NCBI RefSeq assembly: GCF_026151205.1
Contig: NC_087080.1
Coordinates: 2,213,096 to 2,273,095 of the forward strand
Direction of reading: 5' to 3'
DNA: 60,000 nt
Source of the DNA: Bolinopsis microptera
Lineage: Eukaryota > Ctenophora > Tentaculata > Lobata > Bolinopsidae
Positions 23,320-34,658 of the stretch are shown here, in pieces. Each line of letters opens with the position of its first letter. The first letter of the stretch is position 1. The notes beneath the pieces were generated by a model. It made no database searches and had not been told where the DNA came from. It worked only from the letters and a program-made list of their open reading frames with translations. The position numbers and the translations under genes are program-made.

Positions 23320-24546
23320 ATGTACCTGACTGACGTGCAGACTATCCGAGATGTACCAGAAAAGTACCACTGGTACATAATCTTCTTCATAAACAAGAAC
23401 CACGTGGGGAAACGTGGCAGGCACGTGGGCACATCTCCTCATCTGACTGAGTTCCTTCCACCTTACTGCAATGTTCTGTACAGTAATTGTTTTGAGAGTG
23501 TGTCCCGTGGACAGAGATCTTATCAGCTCGTTAATAATGGACAGCTTAACGACGGAAAACTTAATCAGAGAGAAGATCCTCACACATTCCCTGAGAACTG
23601 GCCAGAAAGAGTACCACGAGGGTTGCATGACACTCTGGGTGTCAGACTTCAGTTCTCATCATGGGGTCTTGAAGAGTTCCACAGAATCAAGGGAAACAGA
23701 CGTGCTGTGGAGAGCAGTGGTGAGATTAGTCTTGGATCAGATAGCGATAAAGAGAATTGTTTAGTCTGGTTAAACAGTATACTACCTACAAAAACAACTG
23801 GTGGTAAAAGTTCTGTTGGGCATGAAGAAGCATCAGAAGATGAATATTCAGATGAAGATGAACATTCAGAGAACGATGAACATTCAGACTCAAAGGGGGG
23901 ATCCAACTTCAGTGAACGTATGTCAGAGCTCATACAGTTTGTGAATTCTGAGCAGGAAAAGATAGACGAACACAAGATATTAGAATCATATGGAGCGGAC
24001 ATAGACCCTTCGATAGAATCGAAATCCGATGTAATCAGTTATTTGAGAAACTTTTGTACTCAAACAGTGACCAGAGAGCATGTTTGCGAGCGAAACAGTT
24101 CATCAGAATCCGACGATTCATCTGATGATTGTAGCTCTGTTGACGATCCTTATGCTCAAAATTCATTCGTTCAGAGAGCGAGTGAATTCAATCTTTGTAG
24201 GTGTGACAATCCTGATTGTTTAGGACAAGAGCACTGTTATTTATTGGAAGAGGCCGAGGACTCCAGCTCTGATTCAGACTCCACCACCATCAGAACACTC
24301 TCGGAGGTTTCAGAATCTTTTAGTGCCGACCTCCAGCAAACAACAAACATGGAATGTGGTCCTTCATATTCTGGTGGAGCAACGTCTGACTGTTTACCAA
24401 GTTCTGAAGAACTTCTTGATTGTAAAGGAGAAGGTAAAATGTCAAGATTCATCAGAACGACTGGAGACAATATCAGGAGGAAATTACCAAGCATCAGAAA
24501 TCCTTTCAAACGAAAAAGAATTCTGGACCCTGATTATATTGTGTGA
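23320..24546 (+). CDS. Orphan acidic, Ser-rich protein, single exon
   Basis: An intact 408-residue ORF from ATG at 23320. I do not recognise the family. The N-terminus carries DVQTIRDVPEKYHWYIIFFI, which resembles DVEMIRALPENFLWYIDDFI at the start of the next gene (25037). Residues ~165-195 are strongly acidic (repeats of DEHSENDEHSD), and further Ser-Asp tracts follow (SSSESDDSSDDCSSVDD, EDSSSDSDSTT). A Cys-rich spot, CRCDNPDCLGQEHC, might bind metal. The C-terminus is basic (KLPSIRNPFKRKR), a possible nuclear signal. No signal peptide or membrane segment. AATAAA lies at 24861. Intronless structure could mean a retrocopy or a fast-evolving lineage gene. Splicing from an upstream exon at about 23317 is possible. 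Confidence 0.6.
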   Translation: MYLTDVQTIRDVPEKYHWYIIFFINKNHVGKRGRHVGTSPHLTEFLPPYCNVLYSNCFESVSRGQRSYQLVNNGQLNDGKLNQREDPHTFPENWPERVPRGLHDTLGVRLQFSSWGLEEFHRIKGNRRAVESSGEISLGSDSDKENCLVWLNSILPTKTTGGKSSVGHEEASEDEYSDEDEHSENDEHSDSKGGSNFSERMSELIQFVNSEQEKIDEHKILESYGADIDPSIESKSDVISYLRNFCTQTVTREHVCERNSSSESDDSSDDCSSVDDPYAQNSFVQRASEFNLCRCDNPDCLGQEHCYLLEEAEDSSSDSDSTTIRTLSEVSESFSADLQQTTNMECGPSYSGGATSDCLPSSEELLDCKGEGKMSRFIRTTGDNIRRKLPSIRNPFKRKRILDPDYIV

Positions 24547-24860
24547 TAATTTGATAACATTTTATAGTGATCACGAAAACTGCCCAAAAATGACATTAAA
24601 TTACAAAGAAATTATCATATTATATTCGTTTTTGTTTTATCATAATATAACTTATAGGTAATTATACTGATTTTCCTAATCAGTGATTTTATATTTATTA
24701 CGATCAAATTGTTTAATTTATTACCGTTGTTTTTACCCATGTTATTATGTCAAATTTGCATTCCTTTTTTACTGCTGATCAGACCCTTTATTCAGATCGT
24801 ATTGCTACTTCTTACCTACGGTTTATATTCTGTATTTTATGGAATGTTGTATCTTAATAT

Positions 24861-24866
24861 AATAAA
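24861..24866 (+). promoter_or_regulatory. Poly(A) signal AATAAA of the orphan gene
   Basis: AATAAA, 315 bp after the stop of the 23320-24546 ORF, followed by T-rich sequence. Placement by position only. Confidence 0.4.
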
Positions 24867-25036
24867 CGGTGTTTCATTTTAGTTTTGACCGATTTCAGAT
24901 GATTTCTAAAAGTTCACCCAGCCATAAAACTAAACTTGATTTCTCTTCACTCACCCCTCCCCCTCCACCTACATCCGTTGAGAAATATAAATCATATTAA
25001 TTCATTCACAGGTTAGCGTTAGGAAGGAACTGCAAC

Positions 25037-26220
25037 ATGAATAACCAGGATGTGGAAATGATACGTGCATTGCCCGAGAACTTTTTGTGGTATATTGATG
25101 ACTTTATCATCAAAGCTGATAATTATTATAAAGCAAGTGAACGTAATTGCGACGTCTATGAGAGTGAGTGTTTTAGTAAACTGTGCCCCAAAGTCAAGAA
25201 AGTGACTCAAAAATCCAAACAACAAAAGTCTGATCCGACAAAACCAGTAGAGGATGATCACTCGTTGTATGCTTCACTTATGGACCAAACGATATTAAAC
25301 AGACCTTTCCTCCCTTTCCTTTGATAAAGAGCTCCGCTGAGTTGGAACAATTTTTATTGGAGGGATCTGACAAAGATTGTACTTGTAGGAAACCGGTGTT
25401 AAACTCTACTTTTGAAAAACTAGTTATTGGTGTAGAAATGTTTTCTAAAACCGATTTAGACACGAAAGGTGTGCTCACTATCAGGTCAGAACGCATCTCA
25501 ATGGACAATCCACCAAACAATATTGAGCATCTTAAAGAGAAAATCAGGCACCATGCAAAATGGCTCCTCGCAGACAATCCCTGCACATTGTCCTCGGACA
25601 GAGACGTCAAATTCTCTGATATTATTTTTATCTCCAAAAGCGAATTTGGTTTGTTGCTTGATAAATTCATGGCTAAAGTCCTCGACGTGAACTCAAAATG
25701 CTCACATGAGATTGCAAAAGCCATCATGAAAGACCCAGAGCTTTCTGTCGTTACATTGTTTGCCTCTCGATACCGACTTACTCTATATAGCGCCGAATCG
25801 ATGGGTTTCAAATTCCGCAAAACGATAGAAGAGATTTGTGAAGAAATGAAATTGATGGGAGTTGAAACTGCTCTGAAATGTGTGGAAGAAGTTGGGGCAG
25901 CATTTTGCTCTGGTGGCCGCAGAGTAATGAATAGGTTTACATCACAAGAAGAAACAATCGACATCTTGAATAACTCAGCAAGGTTCCTGAAAAGATTCCT
26001 GTCGGGGCTCCTGAAGGAGTATTTATACTCCTTTATAAAGACTTTCGTCGAACGAACACTGCAGGAGTTGAGGGTGAGAATATTCAGGAGTACGACATCT
26101 TTTGCAACCCTGTATATAGACAGATCTTCGTTCTTATGGAGATGCGAGATCGATACCGATCGCTTGGACTCTTTACGAATTGATCGGCGAATACAGGTCA
26201 CCTTCTATCTTGTAGTTTGA
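25037..26220 (+). pseudogene. Second orphan gene, broken by a frameshift
   Basis: ATG at 25037 opens a frame ending at 25324; from about 25255 a second frame is open and continues to 26220. The break is near 25260-25320, without room for an intron, so it is a real frameshift, a sequence error or two separate genes. The first part starts MNNQDVEMIRALPENFLWYI, like the start of the gene at 23320. The second part is about 300 residues, helical, with CTCRKP near its start and no domain I recognise (AKAIMKDPELSVVTLFASRY, FLKRFLSGLLKEYLYSFI). The tail after about 26050 looks less protein-like. The two orphan genes are close neighbours on the same strand, suggesting an old tandem duplication of at least the N-terminal module. 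Confidence 0.5.
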
Positions 26221-26966
26221 TCATGTTGAGACAAATCTCAAGATATATTATTAGAGTCTGCACTGTTATTGTTTAGTGTTTACAAGACGCATGAAATTAC
26301 CGTTTTTGTCTCCTTAATTTTGCAGTAAAGCAGTTGATATCAAAGGAAATTTATTTGATTTTCGTTAAGTTGTTTAGATTAATCAAACTTTTCCTAATTT
26401 TTTAGTCTCAGTATTTATTATTTAAGTTCATGATAGTACACTTTACAGCCTATGTTTCATGAATTTTAATCACTTTAAATTATTTATATTTTTTGCTATT
26501 CCAGCGTTTTTAACCGTTTTTATTAAGTTATTATGCATTTCATATCATATTTTTAAATTTTAGGTATTATGCTATAATTACTTGTATTAGCAATTAATTG
26601 CGATTTACTATCATTCTGTATCGTTTTAATGTCAGAAGGCAGTGAATCTTTGGATCAATCGTAGTCCAAATATTTTTAGTGTTTTCTTTGCAGACTATCG
26701 GAAAACGGTAATCCTATAAACAGTCAGAGAGTCCTGAAGCAGAAGTTGTTTACTTGTCGAGGATCCACAGCATCCAGTCACTTAAAATGAGTTTTCATAA
26801 AAAGTAACACTAAATGACAAAAAAGTTTAAAGTAAAACAATTATAGTATCAAATTATTTATATTAGTGGAAAACAACTTTATAAAAAAATTTGTCACATA
26901 ATTTCATTACATCCTATTGCAGATCGCCCAGTTTAAACTGATAAAACTGTCATCTTTGCTTTATAG
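26221..26966. other. Intergenic, AT-rich
   Basis: No ORF, RNA gene or repeat recognised. A TTTATAG acceptor-like site near 26966 may start an exon leading into the zinc-finger gene. Confidence 0.5.
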
Positions 26967-27062
26967 GAATTAGGGAGGAACGACAGAGACTAGATCAGAC
27001 GAGTTTTAATCGGATTCTTGTGTATTCGAGGCGTGTTAACAGCCGCGCCGGTGGATCAAGCA

Positions 27063-28194
27063 ATGGAACCGAAACCAGATATATCTGAGAATACAGCCAT
27101 GATGATATCAGAAATTAGATTACGTGTTGTTTTTGAGATGAAGTCGGAAATTATTGAAGCAGAAATCGATATATCAGTAAGAGCAACCATGGAAGAATCT
27201 CAGCTAAAAACCATAAATACAGAAGTTATCAAAGCTGAATTAAAAGCAGGGTCTAATGCTAATCTCATAAAAGCAGAGGTGGTTAAAAGGAGAATCCGGA
27301 GATACAAATAAAAGAAAATCCTGAAAATCCTGAGCCAGGGAGTGTTGTAAAATGTTGTCCAGTTTGTAAAGATGATTTCACATGTGATGCTTCATTTACA
27401 GAAAATGTTAAAAGACATGACCCTGAAAATGCAACAGGGGGCAAGATAAGCACATAGATGAAGAATGTGACGATCAGTGGGAGAGATGCAACGTTTCACC
27501 TGACATTACTAGTTCTAATAAGTCATCTTATAACCTCAGAGCTCGACAAGCCAAGCACTTAATGTCGTCCAATATCTTATATAAAGATCAGCAAGAAGAA
27601 AGCGATAAAAACCATTTCGAATGCTCACAATGCTCTTATGTCACTTCTAATAAAGGTACTTTTACAGATCATTTAAAAACTCATACCAGAGTGAGAAACC
27701 CTCGTCGATCTCTAGAAAATCAAAAAGACTCTCAGAAAGGTGAAACACCTTATAATTGCCCTGAGTACTCGTATACAAGCACTTACCAAGACACATACAT
27801 TGAACACCTTAAAACTCACGATTCTCCTTCCAGTGCCAAACGACTCAGGTCTAATGAAAAGAAACCTCATAAATGTTCGTTTTGCAACTATTCTGCAGCT
27901 TTCAAAAGTGTCATCTTGTGTCACCAAAGAGTCCACACGGGAGAAAGACCCTTCAAATGCACAGAATGTGACTACACTGCTATTTTCAAACATAATCTCA
28001 CAAACCACCAAAGAAGACACACGGGAGAAAGATCGTACACATGCTCATATTGCTCGTATGCTGCTTCAGTGGCAGGGACTCTTTCTCGACATATGCGGAT
28101 CCATAAGGGCGAGAAACCCTACAAATGTCCTGATTGTACTTTCGCTTCAAATCAGAGACATCGCCTGATTAGACATCAGAAAAGGATTCATTGA
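27063..28194 (+). pseudogene. C2H2 zinc-finger gene with frameshifts
   Basis: An ATG at 27063 begins a charged N-terminal segment (MEPKPDISENTAMMISEIRL). The frame changes near 27300, giving CPVCKDDFTCDASF, and again near 27440, after which the frame is open to 28194. The last part has six C2H2-like fingers: FECSQCSYVT-H-H, a second with its second Cys replaced by Tyr (YNCPEYSYTS), then HKCSFCNYSA, FKCTECDYTA, YTCSYCSYAA and YKCPDCTFAS. HTGERPF and HTGERSY linkers join fingers 3-5. Such arrays bind DNA. Fingers 3-6 have all ligands intact, so the loss is recent, or the breaks are sequence errors. The alternative is an expressed protein starting at 27562 (ATG) with the fingers only. Confidence 0.75.
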
Positions 28195-28323
28195 AAGCCT
28201 GATTTGTGCTATTCTGACCAGAAAATTATATATTGTTTTTTTGAACTGCTTTAAAAGTAACCTTTTAAAATTGAATCATGCAAATTGGAAAGGTCGAAGT
28301 TTATATAGGAGGGTTGCAACTCG

Positions 28324-28431
28324 ATACAGTAATTCCCCGATTTATCACGGACCCCAATTTACCCCGATCAATGCAACCCCCGCCGTTGCCTTTCCCGCAA
28401 ACTCTGCGGTATATCGGGGTTTTACTGTACG
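28324..28431. mobile_element. Pogo/Tigger-like MITE
   Basis: About 105 bp between TA dinucleotides; the left end CAGTAATTCCCCGATTTATC is mirrored by GGTATATCGGGGTTTTACTG. CAGTA...CCCCG ends with TA target sites are typical of pogo-type mariner derivatives. No coding capacity. The remaining 28432-28864 shows nothing else. Confidence 0.6.
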
Positions 28432-28864
28432 TAAAAATCGCTAAATAGGCATTTCATTAATTAAGGTTGACCTACAGAGCAAAAATTTAAATAATGATTT
28501 TCGAATACTACCAATCCCTGAATTATGTGCCGACCTCGATCTGAACCGCTATTTTTGTTTGCCGAATCGGCTCGAGTTGTTTGGTAGCCACTGCTTCACC
28601 GTTGTATGTTAAGTTGTATTTTAAGTTATTTTAAATGCTCTTTAATTGGAATTCCTCAATCGTACATTTAGACTGTTAGAATACTTTACGTACCACGTTT
28701 TGAATACTAATTACAGCACACCACATAAAATATTCTGTAAACAGCACTTTTACAATAATTGTAAGTTAAACTTTCACGCATATTAAAAATTACTAACAAA
28801 TCCATCTCCATTATCCAGGATGTACTGAAATGTATGCTTTAGGAAATGTAAGAGTTACTCAACT

Positions 28865-31291
28865 ATGATAAGAATTCGTTCTCTGCGGACTTGTTACAAT
28901 GGATTAGCAGTGCACTTAGCCAACAAAGGTAGGCCTCTTACTTCTGTAATAGTGGGGGGGGGGGGTAGGTAATAGTAGGGGGGGGGCGGGCTTCTGTAAT
29001 AGTGGGGCGGGGGGGGGGGGGGGGGTGTCAGGTAATAATAGGGGGGGGGGGTAGGTAATAGTAGGGGGGGTGTCAGGTAATAATAGGGGGGAAGGGGGGG
29101 GGGGTAGGTAATAGTAGGGGGGGGGGGGGGTAGGTAATAGTGGGGGGGGGGGGGGGGTGATATAAACACATATTATTCATGCAATCGAGATACTTATTTA
29201 ATATTCTACTTGAAAAGAATTGATTAGTTGAATGTTTGAATTGGCAGTACGCCGAGATAATATGTATTATAAGTATGTATATTTAAGTAGTTACTTATAC
29301 TCACTATCTGTATAAATTTCTAAGTATTTTGATGCGTAATAGTCATCAGTAAATAGTGATGTTGTTTGTTCAGGACAGCAGAAGAAAGTTTGCAGTCGGG
29401 GCTTGTCAGGAGATAAGCCCCGTTTTAGGACGGCAGAACCAAACTTCTTCGGCTGGCAGGAGCAGATAAGGGAGGATTTCCGTAAAAAGGCTGAGGAAAA
29501 GTAAGTTTAATGATTTTTTGAACCCATTTGTAGTTTTAATCAGTGTGAAATTATTATTTGTATAATATGGTGATGCTGATTTTTACAGTCTTAACTTTTT
29601 AAGTGTTGAATATACACGTGTAATTACAGGGGATTGACGAAGTTTGATGAGAGAGCGTATAACGAGAGCGTAAAGTTAACACTGGCACAGGATGATGGAT
29701 CTGGCACCGAGAAAGAAAGAAAGGTTCTTACACAATATCATCTCTATTGTTAATATTATTAATTTTAATTAATTGATCCTTTGATAAAGACATAATTTTA
29801 TAAACTACATGATTCGAATAACGTTTGTCATAATACCATGAAACTCAACCTAGCATTATATCTAACCTCTCCACCCAACAGACAATGATACTGAAGTCAG
29901 CAATACAGCTGTACAACGAGCGCCAGCCCCGTCTCCGACAAGACCACCCTCAGTTCGTTAACTGGTGCATTCTCCGCATGTTCGAGTTCGACATAGTGGA
30001 CGATATTGAGTTATACGAGTTACTATTCGAAGTGTATCCCCCGCACATGTACCACACATACGGGTTTATAGCTAGCTATCTTCCTAAACCCAGTGCAGGG
30101 TTCTACACTGCAGTGGACCTTGTAACCATCGGACGGCAACGCAAGGTTAAACCTAGCTACAAACTGTATTATAATGTGGTTAAAGCGTTTGGGGAAAGAC
30201 ACACTATCACTAAGGAGGTACGGCGGTGGGCGTGGTTTCACTATGTCTTCAAACATTCCAACCCTTATCCAATGCCTGACGGCTCCTACGAGTTCTCCGA
30301 GCTTGCTTTAAAACACCAGGAAATGGCGGAGTATATCGCAGATAGAACAATGGATCAGAGATGTAAATTCAAACCACTGAAAGACAGTTTAGGAGAGTAC
30401 GTGGGTCACTCTGTAATGTCGAGAACACAGGAGGACTTGTCTTTGTTGCAGGTGCCGGATGATAACATGAGGATTACAGGACCTCACTCTGTCTGGGTGG
30501 GCAGGGTTCAGAGGTGGTATTGGGTGTTGAGGCGCGAGGAGCGCGGGGATGAGTTTGAGGGTAAGTCTTTCAGTTTTCTGTTTTGTTACCATTTAGCTTT
30601 TTTATTTTAGAAGAGTGTCCTCTTTTTTTGCATAAGAATCAGAATAATGTTCCAGATATGGGACAAAGCCTGGCTGAACATTCTAAATGTAATAATATGC
30701 ATAATTGCTTGAAAATAATCATGAGCATCTATTTAAAAAATTGATAGTCATTGCACCCCAAAGCACATTTTTCAGCTTCTTTATTTTTGCAGGAGCTCCT
30801 CTCGGTATATTTGTATCTCCTTTCAAGGAGATGTCAAAAGAAGGAGCTGGAATATGGTTAGAAGACTGCAGACAGAGATATAAGGGGATCGCTGGCTCTA
30901 ATATATTGTTCGATGTTCCTGATGAAAGTTTGTACATCGATGCTGAAGGTAATTATGGAAATTTAGGTCCTTATTTTCATTTTGATTTGTTCGTTCAACT
31001 CATTCTATTCCTTAGACTTTGAGAAAAAGTGCTTATATTTATAAATTTATGTTTTTAGTTACTGCCTGTATTGAATAATTTATAAACTAAAAGCTTGTAA
31101 ACTTTCCAGAACATTTCAAAGAACGTGTGTCACTGTTTTCCGATGGAATAGAGGAAGTTCACATCCATGATTCAATTCTTCCTGATGTTGTGGACGAAAA
31201 AAGAAAAAATCTTGTGAAAAAACTTTCGTCATCTAAAGATATTAAATTTGTTAGAGATAGAGACGCCCACGACAAAGACGATGAATGGTGA
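28865..31291 (+). CDS. ECSIT: ECSIT homologue, complete, six exons
   Basis: Exons 28865-28928, 29374-29500, 29630-29723, 29882-30560, 30793-30948, 31110-31291; all phases agree and give 433 residues (human 431). The N-terminus MIRIRSLRTCYNGLAVHLAN is basic, a likely mitochondrial targeting peptide. Exon 4 holds the conserved core: FRTAEPNFFGWQEQ precedes it in exon 2, then ELYELLFEVYPPHMYHTYGF, PSAGFYTAVDLV, KPSYKLYYNVVKAFG, and FKHSNPYPMPDGSYEFSELA, ending with GPHSVWVGRVQRWYWVLR. In mammals ECSIT helps assemble respiratory complex I with NDUFAF1 and ACAD9 and links TRAF6 to Toll signalling. Exon 5 (GAPLGIFVSPFKEMSKEG) matches the C-terminal fold; a WNLYYPMQ-type stretch of the human protein seems absent before it. 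AATAAA lies at 31463. VPS53 follows on the same strand. Confidence 0.9.
28951..29158. repeat. G-rich minisatellite in ECSIT intron 1
   Basis: Runs of 6-15 G separated by TAGGTAATAGT, CTTCTGTAATAGT or TGTCAGGTAATAATA. The sense strand has at least ten G-tracts and could form G-quadruplexes in DNA or pre-mRNA. The antisense poly-proline ORF here is an artefact. Confidence 0.95.
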
Positions 31292-31462
31292 CGAAATTTC
31301 TCAAATCTAGTTCTGAAATCTAGCCTTTAATTTAAGTTATATTTTTTACTCTTTTTATTTGAGATCCTCACTTTCAAGTTTTAGTTGTGGTTTATCGACG
31401 CTGCTGTTTTCCATTATTTATTAACACCCTACGACTGGAAATCTTTACTATGAAACTGTTCG

Positions 31463-31468
31463 AATAAA
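31463..31468 (+). promoter_or_regulatory. Poly(A) signal of ECSIT
   Basis: AATAAA about 170 bp after the ECSIT stop and before the VPS53 start at 31837. The 545-bp gap between the two genes must hold the ECSIT 3' end and VPS53 promoter. Confidence 0.5.
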
Positions 31469-31836
31469 GATAGCTCTACGTGAAAATTTTACTTTGAAGA
31501 TGTATCATGCCTTGATTTCCGATTTAAAATCACACAATCGGATAGGATATTGAATTACTGTCCCCAAGCCCCACCTCTACCAACATAGCAACCTGATCTC
31601 ACCCTCTTTCTCACTTATACCAGAATTCATGATCGCAGAATGATGCAAAAATAGCGGCCAATTCCTGGTCACAGGTAAAATATTGTGTTTTTGTAGGGCG
31701 CGAAGACAAAATTACTTGAATCACAGAAATGAAGCATACGATTATCGTGGGCGCGCATATCATCTTCATTTCTCAATCTTTTTAGAGTCCCTCGATAATT
31801 AAACGAAATAATAACGATCTCACTCCATATTTAAGC

Positions 31837-34658
31837 ATGGAAAAATGCATAACGGAGTTGGAAAATGACATATCACTGGAATTTGATCCCGAAGTTGAGG
31901 CTGCTATAGCAGAACTGCTGCCCTCGAATGACCCGCTACACTGCAAAGATTTCTCAGCTATCGACTATATCAACACCATCTTCCCCACCGAGCAGAGTCT
32001 GACAAATATTGATGATGTTGTAAGTTTTATCACATTCTGTTTTGATGTTTAAATTTAAAGTTGTTGCATTTGTTTACAGGTCTCTATCACACTAAAAGTA
32101 AAATAGAAATTATTCCTCTCGGATTTTATTGATCATGACGTGACCTTTCAAGCTTCCTCAAAAGTAACCAAACATTTCTTTATTTCAGGTCCACAAAATG
32201 AACAGTAAAATCAGACAACTTGACAATGACATACGCCATCTCATCAAGGAACAAACCATGGCCGCTGAAGACGGCAGAGAGGCACTCGAGAGTTCCAAAC
32301 AGAGCATCGCCACTCTCTTCAACAAGATAAAAGAGATTAGAGATAAGGCAGAGCAAAGTGAAACTACCGTTAAAGAGATAACAAGCGATATAAAACAGCT
32401 GGACCACGCTAAGAAGAACCTGACTAGTTCCATCACCACTCTCAACCACCTGCACATGCTAGTAGGAGGTGTTGAGAGTCTAGCCACTCTTATTAAACAT
32501 AGAAAATACGATGAAGCAGCCCCATTATTACAGGGAGTCATGTACGTAATGCACCATTTCACTCCCTATCACCAGATCCCGCAAATAAAGGATCTCTCTG
32601 ATAAACTTGACAAGCTTCTGAGGGATCTAGCTGCGCAGATAAGAGGAGATTTCGAGGAGGCTCACAGTTTATATGAGTGTAAGTTAAACTGCCAGCTATC
32701 CTTAGCTGATGCGTGTTTAGTGGTGGACGCTTTGCAGCCCCGAGTGAAAGAGGATCTTGTTAACTGGTTTGTGGATCGTCAGCTTACCGAGTACAAATCC
32801 TTGTTTAGGGAATACGATGAAGTTTCGTGGTTAGATAAATGTGATAGAAGGTATGCCTGGTTAAAGAGGTGTTTTCTCGAGTACGAAGAGGACTGTGCCC
32901 GGATATTTCCAGAGCACTGGAACATGCCGGGGAAAATAGCCAGCGATTTCTGTAAAGTCACACGGAAAATGTTAGAGAAGCAGATGAAAAATCGTGTCTC
33001 GGAGTTGGATGTTAAACTGCTCCTTTTCGCAGTTCAAAAAACCCAAGCTTTTGAGAAGCTTCTAATGGAACGATTCGAACAAGAACCAAAAAGGGAACTG
33101 GACTCTGCAACAGACGGAGAAACGGAAAAGAAAGAACCAGAATCATTCCACAACGCAATGTCACAGTGCTTTGAGATGTACTTGAACGTGTATATAGATT
33201 CCCAGGATGTAAACCTGACGGAGCTGGTAGAGAAGTTTGTTCTGGAGCTAAAGGAGGGAGGTGTCCCTACTTACCAGGTTGGAGATCCTGCTCCACTACT
33301 ACCCTCCTCCTCCGACCTGTTCGTCTTCTACAAGAAGTGTCTTGTGCAGTGTTCTCAGCTATCGCAGGTTCGTCGAGTCGGGAAGTCAGGATTTAAGTAA
33401 TACAAATTATTTATTTACACTTTGGTGATAGAGGAACCCAGAATAGATTAGTCTTTAAAGTGCGAAATTTTCATTTCAGAGAGAGATATCGTAGAGCACT
33501 GCATGTACAGATAAAATTGTAAAGATCTGATATGTTATTTAACACCTTATTCTATCATTTCAGGGACAAGCTCTGGTTGACCTAACGGAAGTATTCAAGA
33601 AACATCTCCAAAATTATCATAGCAGTCTTCTAATGCCCAGTCTCCCTAACAAGTCTTCAGGTTTAAATTATATTTTGTGCCATGTATTTAACTTATGTAG
33701 GGTGTGTGCCTGGAATTGATATTCTAAATTCTTCAAGAGTTGATTAATAATTAACACCCTACTATAACCAGGATTCGCCTCATCCCTGCTGAAAGACAAG
33801 GACAACAACAAAGTAGCAATGTCAGAAGTGGTTATGATCTGCATTGTCTTGTGCACGTCTGAGTACTGCCTAGAAACAACCCAGCAACTCGAGGATAAAA
33901 TCAAGGAAAAAGCCCAGGAGGCGTACGCTGAAAAGATCTCCTTCAACAGCGAGCAAGAGCTGTTCTCCAACACCATCACCACGTGTCTTCAGGAACTAGT
34001 CCTCCACCTAGACTCACTCTGTGAGCCTGCACTAAGTGCCATGTTGAAGGTTAACTGGTCTACTTTGGACTCAGTAGGAGATCAAAGCGCGTACACTACC
34101 TCCATAACCTCCCATTTAGCAGCGACTGTGCCCGCAGTGCGAGACCTCCTCCACAACTCCCGGAAATACTTTACCAACTACTGTCTCAAGTTTGCTAACA
34201 GCTTCATACCCAAGTACGTTAACCAGATCTACAAGTGTAAGCCGGTGAGTACAGTGGGAGCTGAGCAGTTGTTACTGGATACTCACTCTCTGAAGACAGT
34301 GCTCCTGCAGCTACCCTCTCTGGGGAGTGCTGTAGCGAGGAAACCTGCTCCTAGCTTTACTAAAACTGTTAGCCAGGGCATGGTTAGAGCTGAAATGATA
34401 CTCAAGTTGGTCATGGCTCCTTCTGAGTCCCAGATCGCTTTTGTGGAAAGTTATATCAACCTGCTGGCTGACAAGGATATTGGAGATTTCCAGAAGGTTT
34501 TGGAAATGAAAGGGTTCAAGAGGTCCGAACAGATGGACATGATTGAGTTGTTTAAGAAGACCGCGAATATTTCGGACTCTGAGAATGTAGCTAGTGTAGC
34601 GGACCAGGACTCCAGTAGAATTAGAAAGTTGGAGAAACTTATCAAGAAGCAGTTTTAG
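31837..34658 (+). CDS. VPS53: VPS53, GARP/EARP tethering complex subunit, complete, four exons
   Basis: Exons 31837-32019, 32189-33367, 33564-33660, 33772-34658; 781 residues against about 830 in human. Exon 1 ends in [20 protein letters not shown] and exon 2 begins [15 protein letters not shown], the family signature. A coiled coil (residues ~60-150) includes [17 protein letters not shown] and [17 protein letters not shown]. Further landmarks are [70 protein letters not shown] and the C-terminal [13 protein letters not shown]. With VPS51, VPS52 and VPS54 it tethers endosome-derived vesicles at the trans-Golgi; with VPS50 it serves endosomal recycling. The variable acidic insert of vertebrates is shorter here. 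No lesion was seen. Confidence 0.97.

Noticed and set aside
25278-26201. A 307-codon ORF antisense to the second orphan gene
   Set aside because: Its residues look random and its codon use follows the sense frame; treated as a shadow.
28894-29169. Poly-proline/tyrosine ORF on the minus strand
   Set aside because: Reverse reading of the G-rich repeat in ECSIT intron 1.
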